NCBI GenBank assembly: GCA_905221605.1
Contig: CAJNDS010002597.1
Location: 248,001-312,000 of the forward strand
Length of the DNA stretch: 64,000 nt
DNA from: Symbiodinium natans
Lineage: Eukaryota; Sar; Dinophyceae; Suessiales; Symbiodiniaceae
Direction: 5' to 3'
In this document: positions 10,981-21,949 of the stretch, piece by piece
How the letters are laid out: the number at the start of each line of letters is the position of its first letter
Numbering within the stretch: position 1 is the stretch's first letter
Program-made: the position numbers and the translations under genes
The notes under the pieces: model-generated
Databases searched by the model: none
What the model was told of the DNA's origin: nothing
Seen by the model: only the letters and a program-made list of their open reading frames with translations

Positions 10981-11142
10981 TGGACAGGAGCCCGAGCCGC
11001 AGGCGAAGTTCGAGTGAAGACCGGTAGATGTGTATGGGAGAGTAAAGCGGGCAGATCGCATGATCAAATTAGAGCTGAAGAGGCCCAGCCGATTCCAGAC
11101 TTGAAAGAAGAGCCTTCGGAGCCCGTCCCGGACAGCCTATGA
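10981..11142 (+). CDS. Exon-like segment, acidic Pro/Glu C-terminus
   Basis: Open from after a TGA at 10978 to a TGA at 11140, with no ATG, so it would be an internal or terminal exon. The peptide includes AAGEVRVKTGRCVWESKAGR and an acidic end (LKEEPSEPVPDSL). Charge distribution and length suggest coding. Family unknown. Confidence 0.35.
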   Translation, partial: WTGARAAGEVRVKTGRCVWESKAGRSHDQIRAEEAQPIPDLKEEPSEPVPDSL

Positions 11143-11349
11143 TCTCTGAGCCACCGGGTCAGCATCGATGCATGTGCCTGGCTTCAGAGGACGCGAAAGC
11201 CAAAGCTAAACCGAAAGTGGGGAACTTGACGACATTCCCCCCCGTGCTGAATTCACTGCTACGCGATGCTCTTGGCAGGCGGACACAAAAGCCAAAGCTA
11301 AAGGCAAAAATCAGCCAGAGGATGGCTGCAAGATGTTAAATGCTGCTTG
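11139..11349 (+). CDS. Exon-like segments with KAKAK motifs
   Basis: Two nearby pieces carry related lysine/alanine motifs: EDAKAKAKPKVGN at about 11189-11227, and ADTKAKAKGKNQPEDG ending in a stop at 11349. They are in different frames, so either a short intron lies between them or the motif DNA (GCCAAAGCTAAA) is a local duplication. Function unknown. Confidence 0.3.
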
Positions 11350-11477
11350 AGGAGTTTAACGTTGCGTTGCAATGTTTCAGAGCAGGAACCGCCCGAGAAG
11401 CCAACCACCATGCAGCTGTCCTTGCTTGTTTAGTCTCATCTCTTTGCTCGAGCTGCGCAATTTCGCCTTGCTGGCAG

Positions 11478-11646
11478 GCAATATGCGGACTGCACTTACG
11501 AGGGTGAGGCATCAGCTACCGTCCCTGGTTTGGCAAGGGATGCCATTCATGTCTGCTTGTGCCATGCTTTTGCGCATGCCACGCGACGACTTGGACTCAC
11601 AGAGGACACGCCATGGAGCTTTTTGAACTTAACTCCCAAATCCTGA
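11478..11646 (+). CDS. Possible terminal exon
   Basis: Preceded by CTGGCAG as an acceptor-like border and ending at TGA 11644-11646. The peptide includes YADCTYEGEASATVPGLARD and a His/Ala/Arg helix. No family recognised. An overlapping frame (11372-11626) is also open. Confidence 0.3.
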
Positions 11647-11826
11647 AGCTACTAAGTTACCCAGGAATTACGACAACCTGCGGTCCCCATGTGCAACAAC
11701 AATGAAATTGAATGCCGCCTTCTCAAGCCAAACGGCACCCCCTTTCGCTTCTTTCAAAACCAGAACCCAGCATGTGAGGTCGTTTAAGGTTTTTCTGCCC
11801 CCAATGCACAAACGGCCAAGGCGGGC

Positions 11827-12153
11827 ATGGAAACAGATTTCCGAATCTGTCGCCGCGTTCGAGCTCGGTTCTCATCCAACCTCGAAAAAAGCCGCTCAGC
11901 TTTGACCACGCTGCGCAGATTTGGAGGGTGTCCGTCCTGTTGGACCGCCGATGCGGTGATCTTCAAAGATGATTTCACTTCGAATTTGCGGAAGAAGAGG
12001 GGAAGGGAGAAATGGAGCAATCATCTTGGGTCGGAGAAGCTTTTGTTTTTAGGCACGACCTATGAAAACTGGACTCCGGGCATCTTTCCGGTCCTTTTCG
12101 ACCCGGTGCATCCGGTGCTGTGCTGGCTCTGTGCACCTCTCGAGATTGTCTGA
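11827..12153 (+). CDS. Hypothetical ORF, 108 codons with ATG
   Basis: Starts at an ATG and contains RARFSSNLEKSRSALTTLRR, a CPSCW motif and FKDDFTSNLRKKRGREKW. The basic and amphipathic pattern looks coding, although the opposite strand is also open at 11784-12020. A single CxxC is not enough for a zinc finger. Function unknown. Confidence 0.3.
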   Translation: METDFRICRRVRARFSSNLEKSRSALTTLRRFGGCPSCWTADAVIFKDDFTSNLRKKRGREKWSNHLGSEKLLFLGTTYENWTPGIFPVLFDPVHPVLCWLCAPLEIV

Positions 12154-13205
12154 AAAGGTTCTCATCGAATTAGGATCTCGCCCAAGATTGCGATCTCGTT
12201 ATAGGGATCGTTTGAAGGTATGTCGTTCGAAAGATATTGGGGAGTCTCGCTTTTAGGTCGGTGTCTGTCGATGGTTCAGGGAACTCTGTGTGCATTGGCG
12301 GTGCAGCGTCGATCGTGGTTTCTGTTTTCGACTCAGGGAAGTCCTGTTTGCTCCTGGTTTTTGTGTTCCAATGTGTTTCTTGCTGCTGCTGCCCTGAACT
12401 TCGCCCACCTCTATGCTCAAGCCACACCAGCTTTCAAAGCCCGAAAGTCGCCCACTCAGCCCACCGTGGGTTCAATAGAGCCAGGGTTCGACGGCCTTTT
12501 TGTTACCCTGGCAGCCACATTTCAGGGGTTAGGAGCACAAGCCTTACGAAAGGTCGTTCAGGGCCACACCGGCTCCTGACTGCATCGTGTTTCGGATGCT
12601 GCCATACATGCCATACGCAACCCGTGCAAGAAGGAGTGGCTGCTTGCACCTTCTAAGTGGTGAAAATCTAGAGGTCACCAAAAAAAATCTTCATGTTCGT
12701 TCACAGCTTTCTTTGGGCGTTTTTCGCTTCTATCTACAAACAAGAATTTAGTGAGTCTTGTGAGAACACGCCCGAAAGTTCAATGCTTATCTCCCCTTTC
12801 CTTATACATTGCTTTTCAGACTTGTGTTGTGTGACAGCTATCGTTCTCAGTGCTGAAATGGTGTCATGAGCGCACAAGAGAAAATGTTCTTTCGACGCTC
12901 GTGGCAGTCGATGATGGTATTGCTCATCTAGGGGGCTTTATCCGAAAGCCTAGACGTCCCTCTTCATACATACATACATGCACGCATGCCCATACCGACA
13001 TACACGCAGAAACAGGGACGGCCCGGATTGAAAAAAAATTGCGTATTAGGACGGACTTCGTGTCGCACGCATACCACTGTCCGTGTGACATGTGTGTTTA
13101 GACATGGTGAAATCATCTGCTTAGGCATATATTGACACAGATTTCTTTTCGAGGTTCTGCAGACATCCGTGGGTTGGAAGATACAAAGAGCTGTACATTC
13201 GCTAA
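12154..13205. other. Mostly non-coding; weak ORF 12220-12579
   Basis: Two overlapping + frames (12220-12579 and 12237-12656) are open. The first ends with FDGLFVTLAATFQGLGAQAL, which is plausible but unsupported. 12961-13010 holds ACATACATACATGCACGCATG-type simple sequence. No other signal. Confidence 0.3.
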
Positions 13206-13797
13206 AGTCACGCTATTCTTCTGCTTCGATGCGAGGCTCGGGTGGTCAGCCAAGCTGAATTCCGCTCCCGAGAGCTGCTGCTTGATTTAGACGATGCCGC
13301 GCTGCGTCCTCATTCCCTTCGATGCTCCGCACAATATTTCAATATTGCTCTGAACAAGCCTCTCAGTCTCGTAGGAGACACGGTATGCAAGTCTTGCCGA
13401 GGCCACAGCTGAGTCAAGCTATCGCTTCTCAGATTGCAGCCGTGGCAGAACACAGACTTCTGCTTCCTGGGGGGTGTTTTCTGTGGGACCCCGCAGATTA
13501 TCATGTTGTGTCGCTTTGCGTCACGCTGTTGGCGGCTATCCCAGTTCCAACTCGACCTTGCAGGAATTGATACACCCACAGGACGAAGAAGGACTGCCGA
13601 CTCCCTGGCATGTCTTGTCGCAGGATGCTGGGATCGAGGTGCCAAGCCATGCCTGCCTTGCTTCATTCTTCATTCCCCTGCATGGAACTTTTCCATGGAA
13701 GTTCAGTCAAGTTCCAATAGACAAGGCTCACAGTGTTGCCCCCTATGTCCAACATCCAGTTTGGGTCAGTTCAAGTCACTTCATACAAGTTGTTTAA
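13206..13797 (+). CDS. Coding-like region in three successive frames
   Basis: 13206-13382 reads VSQAEFRSRELLLDLDDAAL and onward, then meets a GTATGC donor-like site. 13409-13570 reads LSQAIASQIAAVAEHRLLLP and VVSLCVTLLAAIPV in another frame. 13541-13625 reads LQELIHPQDEEGLPTPWHVL in a third. The gaps (26 bases at the first change) are too short for normal introns, so this is either a frameshifted pseudogene or has junctions I cannot place. No family recognised. Confidence 0.35.
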
Positions 13798-14193
13798 CTC
13801 GATCCTGGAGTAGTATTTTCAATAAAAGTTGGGCCCTGAGCTCTTCTCAAGCATCAACTTATGTCTGCACGTTGGTCTTCTTGAACAGTGGATGGTCATG
13901 GATGATCGTAATGGCATGTAGAAGCCAACTAGCGGGCAAGTTCTCTGATTTTCAGGCTCGTTGAGAGTCGATTACCTTCATTGCTGATCTAGTTATTCTA
14001 GTTGCCGTTCAGGTGAATATTGCTTGGGTGCCCTCAGCTTGCAATGGTTCTAGTTAGTCAGCTTTGACTTGGCTTTGGTGTGGTGAACCAGCAGATAGAC
14101 GACAACAAACACAAACCAAACCACTGCCTCAAAACTAGATCTGACACCTCAGAGCTGGAACGCAACATGTTGCAAATGTCATCACATTGAGGG

Positions 14194-14661
14194 TTGAGGC
14201 AGAACTCGACATTTATCGATACAAGATTCCCATGTCCTTCATGTGAAGATTCAACGACTTGTCACAGCGCCGGACATCGCCAGGCTGTACAATCCTCATG
14301 GAAAGTACGTTGTCAAGCTTTTCGTTCAGGGCAAATGGAGACAAGCTGCTCGCCTAAAAGTGTTCGCTGTGTGACGTTTTGTTTTTTGCCTCTGCTCGGA
14401 CAAAGCAAGGTTGCCATTGATGATGTAGTTCCAGTTGGATACGCGATGCATGGTAACAATACATATGTCCGGGTCCCAGGTGGGCCCCAGCTCAACAATG
14501 TCAAGCATCAAGGAATCGCTAATATGGCACTTGGTACTCCTGTGAGGCCTCGCTTCTTCCAAGCCATCAGGACATCAACATCATCTGGCCACAGCTCTTG
14601 TCAAAGGCTTTGCAACAGCCTCAGCATGTTGAGAGCTGAGCTCTCAACTGTGCTTTGGTAG
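14194..14661 (+). CDS. Exon-like ORF, unknown function
   Basis: 155-codon frame whose central part (about 14395-14550) looks coding: KVAIDDVVPVGYAMHGNNTY followed by VRVPGGPQLNNVKHQG. The flanks look less convincing, so the real exon is probably only the centre. I do not recognise it. Confidence 0.35.
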   Translation: MRQNSTFIDTRFPCPSCEDSTTCHSAGHRQAVQSSWKVRCQAFRSGQMETSCSPKSVRCVTFCFLPLLGQSKVAIDDVVPVGYAMHGNNTYVRVPGGPQLNNVKHQGIANMALGTPVRPRFFQAIRTSTSSGHSSCQRLCNSLSMLRAELSTVLW

Positions 14662-15977
14662 GAAGCGTAGCAATGCTTAGCAGAGTGTTTCCAAGGATTC
14701 AAGCCTTCCAGGACGACCTCAACATGCCACTTCTGTGCGGGCCTTCGAGAAGCTAGCTAGCTGCTTTGATGGGAAAAGGGCAGTGCCAAGGCCTTGCATT
14801 ACAGCGCTTACGGGCTGGGTGCCCTACCAGCTGCCTGCCTGACGAGTTTGAAAAACACAATTCAGAACATCTCTGAATCCAAATGCCATGTGCGTCTTTA
14901 TTTGCTTCTCTAGCAGTCTCGTCATCGTTACATCGGCAGGCCGCTGTCCTGGTCCGCACTGCAAGGGCTCAAAGCTGTTCGGACGTTTTGCACTTTGCAA
15001 ACAAGCTCACAGGCACTTCAATGCGCAGAGATCTGTGGATAAGTTGGCTCGAGTAGTTTCGCTGTGGTTTCTGGTCCTGTGATTCCTGTGTTGGAGGTTG
15101 ACTTTGAAGCTCGACAACGGGCTGAGTTAATGCCATCAATTCCCCAGGCTGAGGACGGGGCAGCTGTGATGGCTGTCCTTCGCTGTCTAAGACCCATCTG
15201 ATTTCGCAAGGCTCAAGCCGGGAGCCGGAAGTCGGTCGCACCGATGCAGGCCAAATTTCTTGGTACTTCGGAAGGGAACAAATGGAACAAATCAAGCGAC
15301 TCTGAGCCCATGCCAGGCCCCGGCTTTTCCGCCAGGACACGGCTTGTGCTGGTAGTGGAGACACAGAGTATGATAAAGAGTCCTACAGGACCTACAATCC
15401 ACAGACGTCTGTGCAGGACAGGAGCAGAACCTGAAATTGGGAAATCAGCCACAGGAGGTACATGTGCAAGTGCAAGTTGCTTCATCCGCAGACGCAGATG
15501 TCTGGGGCGCTAGGCCTTGCTGGAGTTTCTCGTCTGCGAGACGGAGGAAGAGCCGCGACAGGTTCCGGCCTTGAGCCTTTCTGCTGGTTGAGAGAGAAGG
15601 AAAGCATTTTTTGAGCTTGTTGTGGTATTTGGTCGTCCTGAGGTGCGCCTGAAGGCGGATGCATTTGTTGCTCAACATGGTGCCTCAGCTGTGTGTGTGT
15701 GTGTGCACTGCGGCGTGATGAGCTCCTGATGTCAATGTGTCTCGGACAGCCATGCCTGACTTAGGCACACCTCGCAAACAGGTGAGAGACGCAGACAGCG
15801 AGGAGACATCTTGTCGCGTGTACTGTACATCAGGTGCAGCGGATGGTGTGATGATCCGTGTATGCTGAAGCACGGTCAGGAAGAAGATGGATCAGCCGAT
15901 GCGGGAAACACGGCGCCTTGGACTAGATCCGCACATCGTTCCTGTGCTTAGATTTGACCGCCATGCCGAAACTGGAC
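14662..15977. other. No clear gene
   Basis: Short open frames on both strands (minus 14969-15364, plus 15244-15513) overlap each other. A GT run sits at 15693-15704. Nothing I can support. Confidence 0.3.
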
Positions 15978-16098
15978 ACGATTCAGAAGTCTCCGGCGAT
16001 TCAGGAACCGTGGTGCTAGAAGCTAGGCGATTCAGAGTACCGGCTTCACGCGATTCAGGAAACAGGAAACCACACGATTCAGGAAACCACGTGATTTA
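15978..16098. repeat. Cluster of CGATTCAGGAA short direct repeats
   Basis: The word (C)GATTCAG recurs about six times in 120 bases, four times extended to GATTCAGGAA(AC), at irregular spacing of 14-45 bases. It borders a G-rich minisatellite. It is probably a local replication-slippage product. Confidence 0.75.
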
Positions 16099-16215
16099 GG
16101 AACGGGGGTTGGGGGTGGGGGTCGTGGGGATGCGGGGAGGGGGTTGGGTTGGGGTGGGTGGAGGTGGAGGTTGGGTGGGGGGTGGGGAGTGGGGGTCGGG
16201 GCGGGGGTGGGGGGA
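16099..16215. repeat. G-rich minisatellite (GGGGT/GGGTT)
   Basis: Almost uninterrupted runs of three to five G separated by T, A or C on the + strand, able to form G-quadruplexes. The glycine-rich open frames that cross it are compositional artefacts. Confidence 0.85.
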
Positions 16216-17254
16216 TGAAAGATATGTCACCGGTGCGCTCAAGGCCACGCCGGTCCCGACTGTGCGATTTTCCATTTTCCGATGTATTTACAGTTTCCGA
16301 TTCTGCGGCTGACCTGATGCTTGAGTTCGAGACATCATGTGGCACCAAAGTGATCATCATGCGAGCTTACCAAAGCTTTGCACTCTTTTCGAGGATGGGC
16401 AGCCTGTCCGAGCAGATGAGGAAGAGCCTCGGCTTGCAGATGTTTGCTTAGAAGTAGTTCAGAAGTGTAGGCTGATGGCACACCAGTGCCGCCCCGTGCC
16501 ACACTGTACTGCAAGGCTGTCTAGAGTGCCGACCGTGCGCAGGTAGACGACTCCGACCGGGACGACCTTGATGAGGTTTCGGTGAACTAGGTTGAGCCGA
16601 GGTTGACCTGTGTTTAGCTGAATTCCTGTCGTGTCAGGATGATGACGGACGTTCACAAAATACGCACTCTGGCGAAGGGGAGGGTGTGGAGAAGCGAACG
16701 ACAGATCAGGATCCCATGCCGATGTTGTGGTTCTCTTGCAGACTTGTGCTAGCCTTCCTGATTGCATTTAGTTTATAAGCCTTTGATTGCCCCTCGCTAG
16801 GGTGGATCCCAAAGTGGTGAAGGCGCAAGCATTGTTGCGTGTGTTTGAGTGTTGTCTCTGTACCTTGTCATCTGAAAGGGGCCGAGTTGGAACAAGAGGA
16901 GGAGCCAGAAATGTCTGATATGCAGGGGCCTTGAAACACTCTTTAAGACAGTTGAAGACATTTTGAGGACTAGGACGTCTTCTCCTTCTTCTTGATGTTG
17001 ATGCTGTTTGCTACTCAGAATGCGACAGACTGGAGCCAAACTGCTAGGCCGTGGGTAGCACCGTGGCCGAACCAAAACCCCCATCCGCTGTTGATGCAAG
17101 GGCCTCGATGCGCCAACACTGCAGCAGATGTGTGCATGATTGTACACTTTTAAGCAAATGTCCCCACCAAACAGGAAGAGTTCGATTCAAGAATTCCAGG
17201 CGCAGCCTCGCGCTCAGCCGCGGTGTACTGCGGTGTGCTGCGGTGTGCTGATAT
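16216..17254. other. No clear gene
   Basis: A few short overlapping frames (16337-16546 on +, 16797-17147 on -). Nothing distinctive. Confidence 0.3.
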
Positions 17255-17480
17255 GGAAAGCGCTCATCGAACACGATATGAGCCGAGGCTCCAAGGGGGA
17301 TGTTGGGTCAGCTTCGAAGAAATTGAAGGAACAACTGCGACTTTCTGCAGTGGGGCCCCGAGTGGAAGTTGCTGTCTGCCATCTCCTGGATGGCAACAGC
17401 TGCAGGAAAGTGCTGGCAGGTTACATACCTCCTGGCGAACATGTTCTCACAGCCACATTGGATACGTGCTGGGATGGAGA
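17255..17480 (+). CDS. Exon-like segment of a split gene
   Basis: Part of a 159-codon open frame. The coding-like core reads SRGSKGDVGSASKKLKEQLR and then LLDGNSCRKVLAGYIPPGEH. Further exon-like segments follow on the same strand at 17600, 17739, 18075, 18663 and 19164, so a multi-exon gene across 17.2-19.4 kb is plausible. Function unknown. Confidence 0.35.
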
Positions 17481-17599
17481 ACGTGCGCAGGCAAGGACTC
17501 CAGGCTTTTCATTGTTTAGCTGCGGGCAAAGCGTCATTCTTTGTGCTGAGTCTGATAACGTGTGTCTGCCATGGAGGCTTTCTTGCCTCCCAAGACCTG

Positions 17600-17712
17600 T
17601 CTTCTGCGGATCTGTTTAGTGCTGCAAGAGCTGGAGCAAGGAACTTCCAGGCACTGGGGGATGTCTTAGAAACGGCTGTGAGAGACGTGCGCGCCGAGAC
17701 TTCACTGCTATC
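17600..17712 (+). CDS. Exon-like segment ending at a GTGAGG donor
   Basis: The peptide SAARAGARNFQALGDVLETA continues to VRDVRAETSLL and stops exactly at GT of GTGAGG (17713), a good donor. Helical and charged. Likely an internal exon of the 17-19 kb gene. Confidence 0.4.
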
Positions 17713-17738
17713 GTGAGGACAGGGATAGCAGCTGGTGA

Positions 17739-18071
17739 TTCCAAGCCAACACCCGGACCCCCCTGGCCCCTTGGATCGCACAGCATTTTGCACGCATCAA
17801 GTCCCAGAACAAACATATCCTGTACACCTGTGCATCCGCAGAGGCTGCAGACGGTCTTCAGCTACGAGCCACTGAAGCAGAATGGCCGATTGTCAGAGGC
17901 TGGTGCTGCCTGGCAGTTGAGGTTTTGTTGTCGCCAAGAGTGGGGTTGTTCTGCGGTGGGGCTGCTGCAGTCTCCGCCAACGGCCTCTCCATGCAGCTGT
18001 GTTCTACAGGCACTGTGAACGTGGCCGTGAGCTTTTGTACAAGTTACTTGCCTGGTCACCCAGGCCGTTAA
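17739..18071 (+). CDS. Exon-like open segment, ~110 codons without ATG
   Basis: Open from after a TGA at 17736 to TAA 18069. It reads APWIAQHFARIKSQNKHILY, TCASAEAADGLQLRATEAEW and a Cys/Val-rich hydrophobic part. No Met occurs before residue ~85, so it can only be an internal or last exon. The peptide looks strongly coding but I know no homologue. Confidence 0.45.
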   Translation, partial: FQANTRTPLAPWIAQHFARIKSQNKHILYTCASAEAADGLQLRATEAEWPIVRGWCCLAVEVLLSPRVGLFCGGAAAVSANGLSMQLCSTGTVNVAVSFCTSYLPGHPGR

Positions 18072-18074
18072 CAG

Positions 18075-18338
18075 TTGGAGACCCAGCAGCCAGCAGGCCA
18101 CAAGATAGATCAAGATAGCTACGTTGAAGTTGAAGTGCCGAACTTGGTTCATATCGGTTCGGTCGCAGGCTCTGGAGCCGCCCGATTGCATCAATCTCAC
18201 GGAGCCCCCCTCAGCCAAAGATCTGGGAAGCCACCGAAGCCACCGGCTATTCCACTTTGCTACCGACCTTGGCTGAATCCCTGTGAAGTGGCGGCTTCTT
18301 CTTTCAGGTTGGCGAGGGGTCTCAGCCGAGCAGCATAA
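18075..18338 (+). CDS. Exon-like ORF, unknown function
   Basis: Contains DQDSYVEVEVPNLVHIGSVA and a Pro/Lys-rich stretch. The minus strand is also open over this region (17862-18383), so the strand is not certain. Position between two better exons on + favours +. Confidence 0.3.
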   Translation: METQQPAGHKIDQDSYVEVEVPNLVHIGSVAGSGAARLHQSHGAPLSQRSGKPPKPPAIPLCYRPWLNPCEVAASSFRLARGLSRAA

Positions 18339-18662
18339 GCTACTCATCACTCCTACCACCAGGCTGTTGCTTGTGAGATGCACTAGAAGCTGTCGAGGAG
18401 TGTGTTCACGCTTGCGGCAAGTGTTTGGTCATGAACATGCACAACACTGAGAGGCTGCATCAGATCTGGATCTTACATCAGTGCTCTTAGCTTGCACCGG
18501 AGAGTATGAGATCAGGGAGATGATCACACCCAAGCTTGGCCCCAAGAAAGGCCCCAAGAACCGACACCTTGACGGAAGCCTTGCTAGTTCCCCTTCAACC
18601 TGCAACTCTCTGTTTTTGTCCATCTCACAGGAAGTCTCTGTCGCCAATCGCTCGCGGCAGGT

Positions 18663-18800
18663 GAGCACTGGTACCTGGTGAGCGACGACGCTGCCGAGCT
18701 GGCGGGTTCGGTGCTGTCGGTCAGCGTTTCTGCCTTAGAAACCCAGTCTATGCTGTCCCATCGGCATGTTGCACCCAACGACCCAACGATTCTCACGTGA
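18663..18800 (+). CDS. Exon-like segment with acceptor-like border
   Basis: Follows CGCGGCAG and reads EHWYLVSDDAAELAGSVLSV then SALETQSMLSHRHV to a TGA at 18798. Helical and acidic, like the neighbouring segments. Terminal or internal exon; function unknown. Confidence 0.35.
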   Translation, partial: EHWYLVSDDAAELAGSVLSVSVSALETQSMLSHRHVAPNDPTILT

Positions 18801-19163
18801 TTCCCACGTGACTGAGGTTGAGGGGCTGCTGCTCAATGGTGGAAAGTCCCTGTCCTGGCATGTCCTTCGGAGCATTAAGACCTTTGAGCTGCTTTAGTCA
18901 GTGTTCAGGTCCTCAGTAGACTTCGTGGAGCCGGCAAAGGCTTTGGCCAAATACCAGATGGCGCTCCTACCAGCCTTAGCCTTTGCGACTTTGCGTTGTG
19001 GAAAAGAAAAGGAGTTTCTCAGATCGCAAGGTCGGCCCACTCCAGTATCCAATTCACACCGGGTATTGTGCCGCGACCTGAGACATGGTTTCCGAAAGAG
19101 GTATTCCGTGCAACCCTTTGTATCGTTTCCACCTCTTTGAATTATTCTGTTATGCCTGTCCAG

Positions 19164-19402
19164 GTCTGGGCAAAGTCGGAGATTCTGGTGTCAGAGGTAC
19201 CGTGTGACACTGGAACCCACTGGAACCATTTGACAATGAGGGTCAAAATGGTCAAGATGGAGGCAGCTTGCAACTTTGCAGGCTTACGCAGGCGACTTGC
19301 AAACGCTGCAGCTTCTCTGCCACCTGACCGATGCGACCTTGTGGCCTTACATCCAGCTGCAAGATCCTCAGCAAGTGGACTTGTTCCTCTTGCTATCTCC
19401 TG
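19164..19402 (+). CDS. Two exon-like pieces with splice-like borders
   Basis: A short piece VWAKSEILVSE lies between a CTGTCCAG acceptor and a GTACCG donor (19164-19196). A longer piece, 19282-19402, begins after TTTGCAG, reads AYAGDLQTLQLLCHLTDATL and LQDPQQVDLFLLLSP, and ends at GTATCT. Good border motifs on both sides make these among the better exon candidates. Family unknown. Confidence 0.4.
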
Positions 19403-20720
19403 GTATCTGTTCTAGCAGTTCTCACTTCTGTTTCTGGTACCCTCCAGCAGGTCATGCCTGCGCGTGTCAGAACTGGACATGGTTTTTTTTCAGCAGTGCC
19501 ACACTGGTCTCGGACCCTTGCAGATGGCTTGGATGCAGGAGGCGAAGGCAGACGACCCTTTGGAGAATCGCTGCGCAAGTTGGCCGTGAGCTGAGTGATT
19601 GCCATGAGCTCTGGGTTTTTGCCTCATGCACTAGTCTGCAGTAGTTCATGCCAGAGCTGAGTTCGCCATGAAGTATTATGCCAGCCTCTGTGCTTCATGT
19701 GACGCTCGTATGGTCATAGAAGGAACCCTTCAACGGTGAATGCAGTGATCTTCTCTTTCGGAACCACACATGCTTTCTTGTGCTTGCGCAGGACTCGGTG
19801 AAGATATATGGTCTGTATTTAGCGCCCTTTTCCCGAGGATGGAATAGGTTTCGCGAGTGTTCAGGAGTGTTCCAGAGCAAAACACGGCAAAAACAAACTT
19901 TATTTGTGGTCGCTAGCAAGCTTGGCAAGGTGTGTTATCTTAACCACACCACACCATACCATACCGTACCAGAACGTTTTGTAGTTTTGTGCCATTGCTT
20001 GGGCCCTTTAGGCTATTAGGATCCTTGGGACTTGGGGTTCGTCAGCAACGTGTTTTCGCATCAAGCTTTAGCAAACTGCATAATGTGCATAATGTCCATG
20101 TTGGTTCAAGTGTCAGATTTCTGTAAACTCACCTAGCTCTGAACAGTCTTTGCAGTCTCGACCGAACGTTTCAAGTAAATTCCACATGCCCTTCAAATAT
20201 ACACGAAGTGACCCTCCTTCTTCATTCCGCTTTCTATTTTTAATGCACGATCTTCGCCTTCCGGGTCTTGTGATTTTCCCGGTTTTCTTGCTGGGGAGAG
20301 GGGTTGCGTCTTTTGGAACAGGGACTGGGGGAGTGGCAATTACGAGGCATACGCCTCTTCCGGCCTCCGTAACTAGATGTGTTTGTTCGCTACGCTGATT
20401 GCGGTTTTGTTGGCGGCCGGTAGACTTGCGAGTACAGGGAAGCCTCACTTCTTAGCAAAACCCATTCTAGCTTTGCCTGCCTTCTCTGTTTTTTGGGATA
20501 CCTTCGGAACTGCTCTCTTCTGTTTATATTGACATCGCCTGAACCTTCACCACACTACGTTTTCTGCTTTGTGTGCTTCATCACACACGGCTTCAGAAGC
20601 GGTTGTAGTCATTTTGTCCATGCTCCTTTAGCAACTAGTGCTTTGTCGGTAACCTTCGTCTTAATCGTCCCAATCGCTCCCTGTGCTACATTTGCGTTGT
20701 TTTGCATTGGGTAGCGCCAC
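19403..20720. other. No clear gene
   Basis: Includes a CCACACCACACCATACCATACC short repeat tract near 19941-19970 and T-rich DNA around 20150-20700 with chance-length frames. No feature supported. Confidence 0.3.
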
Positions 20721-20848
20721 GATGCGGTCAATGCTGCCTGAACAGCTCAGCTCTTGGAGTTTCATACAGCAAAACGCTCCGCTAGGTGCCGTCGGGAAAC
20801 CCCAGGGGCTCAAACCATTCCATGGAGGGGGAACATCCGTCCACATTG
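20721..20848 (+). CDS. Exon-like segment
   Basis: Reads MRSMLPEQLSSWSFIQQNAP then a Gly/Pro/His-rich part, and stops at GTAACAC followed by a CACACACA run. Function unknown. Confidence 0.25.
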
Positions 20849-21141
20849 TAACACACACACACACACCCATACCTCAATCTCAAAACCAGCTTGCCCACCA
20901 CCCTAAAATGAACCCCAAGGCCCAACACATCCCACAGGTGTGCATCGCCTTCCTCCCACCCTTTTAATTTTGCCTGTAGCCTGTTGCGATCCCCTGTGGT
21001 TGCTGCTACATCTCCCTGGCGCCTGCTGATACAAGTGGGGGTGCTTTCGGCTAGGCCCTCTAGGGCTTTTCTCTGCGTGTTAGGCTCTCTCCTGTTGTGC
21101 TCCAAGGCCTTCCTGTTACATAGGCCCAAATATTTCTCGTC

Positions 21142-21405
21142 ATGGAAAACTCATTCTCAGGGTTCAGTTTGGATGGGAGCTCTCAGGTCTGTGTCGACCG
21201 TGCTGAAGTCTCCACTGCTTCGTGTTATGCTGGGACCCCGATGTTCAACCGCCACGGTCTGCATGGACGGTTGCAATTTGTGGAAGGTCTCTGCCCTTGG
21301 AAGATGAGGCCGCAAGCAGTCAGCAGCCATCAATCTTCATTGCATCTTCCTTTGATCTTCATACCTTCAAACTCAAAACAGCAGTGGGCTCTGGCTCCAA
21401 CTTGA
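21142..21405 (+). CDS. Hypothetical ORF with ATG, 87 codons
   Basis: ATG-initiated frame reading MENSFSGFSLDGSSQVCVDR and then GTPMFNRHGLHGRLQFVEGL. The first two thirds look coding and the end looks like read-out into intron. No family recognised. Confidence 0.35.
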   Translation: MENSFSGFSLDGSSQVCVDRAEVSTASCYAGTPMFNRHGLHGRLQFVEGLCPWKMRPQAVSSHQSSLHLPLIFIPSNSKQQWALAPT

Positions 21406-21584
21406 TGCATGTTGCCACCCAACGTTGCAGAAGTTCGCAGTTTGCATATCATTGCGTCATGTGCAGGAGGCCACTGGACCGGCCAAGTGCGACCGTTGGT
21501 TTGAGGGGTGAGATGAAATTGGAAAGCCGTTTCGTTTCGTTTGGCTTTCGTTTTGGTCACGTCTAGTGAGCCTAGTCCCCAGGT

Positions 21585-21949
21585 ATGTTCTCATGCTGGA
21601 GGCCAACTTGCCTCCGGAGGCTATGTGGATCTTGGACCACCCGTCATGAGACTGGCATCCCGTCACGTGGATGCCAGGTGCTTCCAAAAACCGGCGGTGA
21701 GATTTCGATTCAGAAGAAGCCTCAAGATCCTTTCGCCCTCATAGCGGCACTCCCGCCGGAGATGTCTTGCAAAAAGACTTGTTACAAGGATCTTTGGACC
21801 TCCTGGAACAGCCCCGGAGCCTGAAGATCCTTCGGAAGGCCCAAGTCAGCAAATGTCCTGGATGCAAGCTGCAGAACTACGGTCGCCACGAATTTGCAGG
21901 TGCCGAGAAAGACGGAGAAGATGGCCTCGTCGACGAGGTGCGCCGATGA
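21585..21949 (+). CDS. Exon-like region with CPGC motif
   Basis: 21750-21949 reads DVLQKDLLQGSLDLLEQPRS, then KCPGCKLQNYGRHEF and an acidic/basic end. An overlapping frame (21585-21824) reads SIQKKPQDPFALIAALPPEM and is also plausible, so the boundary between frames is unresolved. One CxxC only. Unknown function. Confidence 0.35.

Noticed and set aside
20850-20871. CRISPR-like or regular repeat array
   Set aside because: It is a plain CA run; no spaced repeats of CRISPR type occur anywhere in the window.
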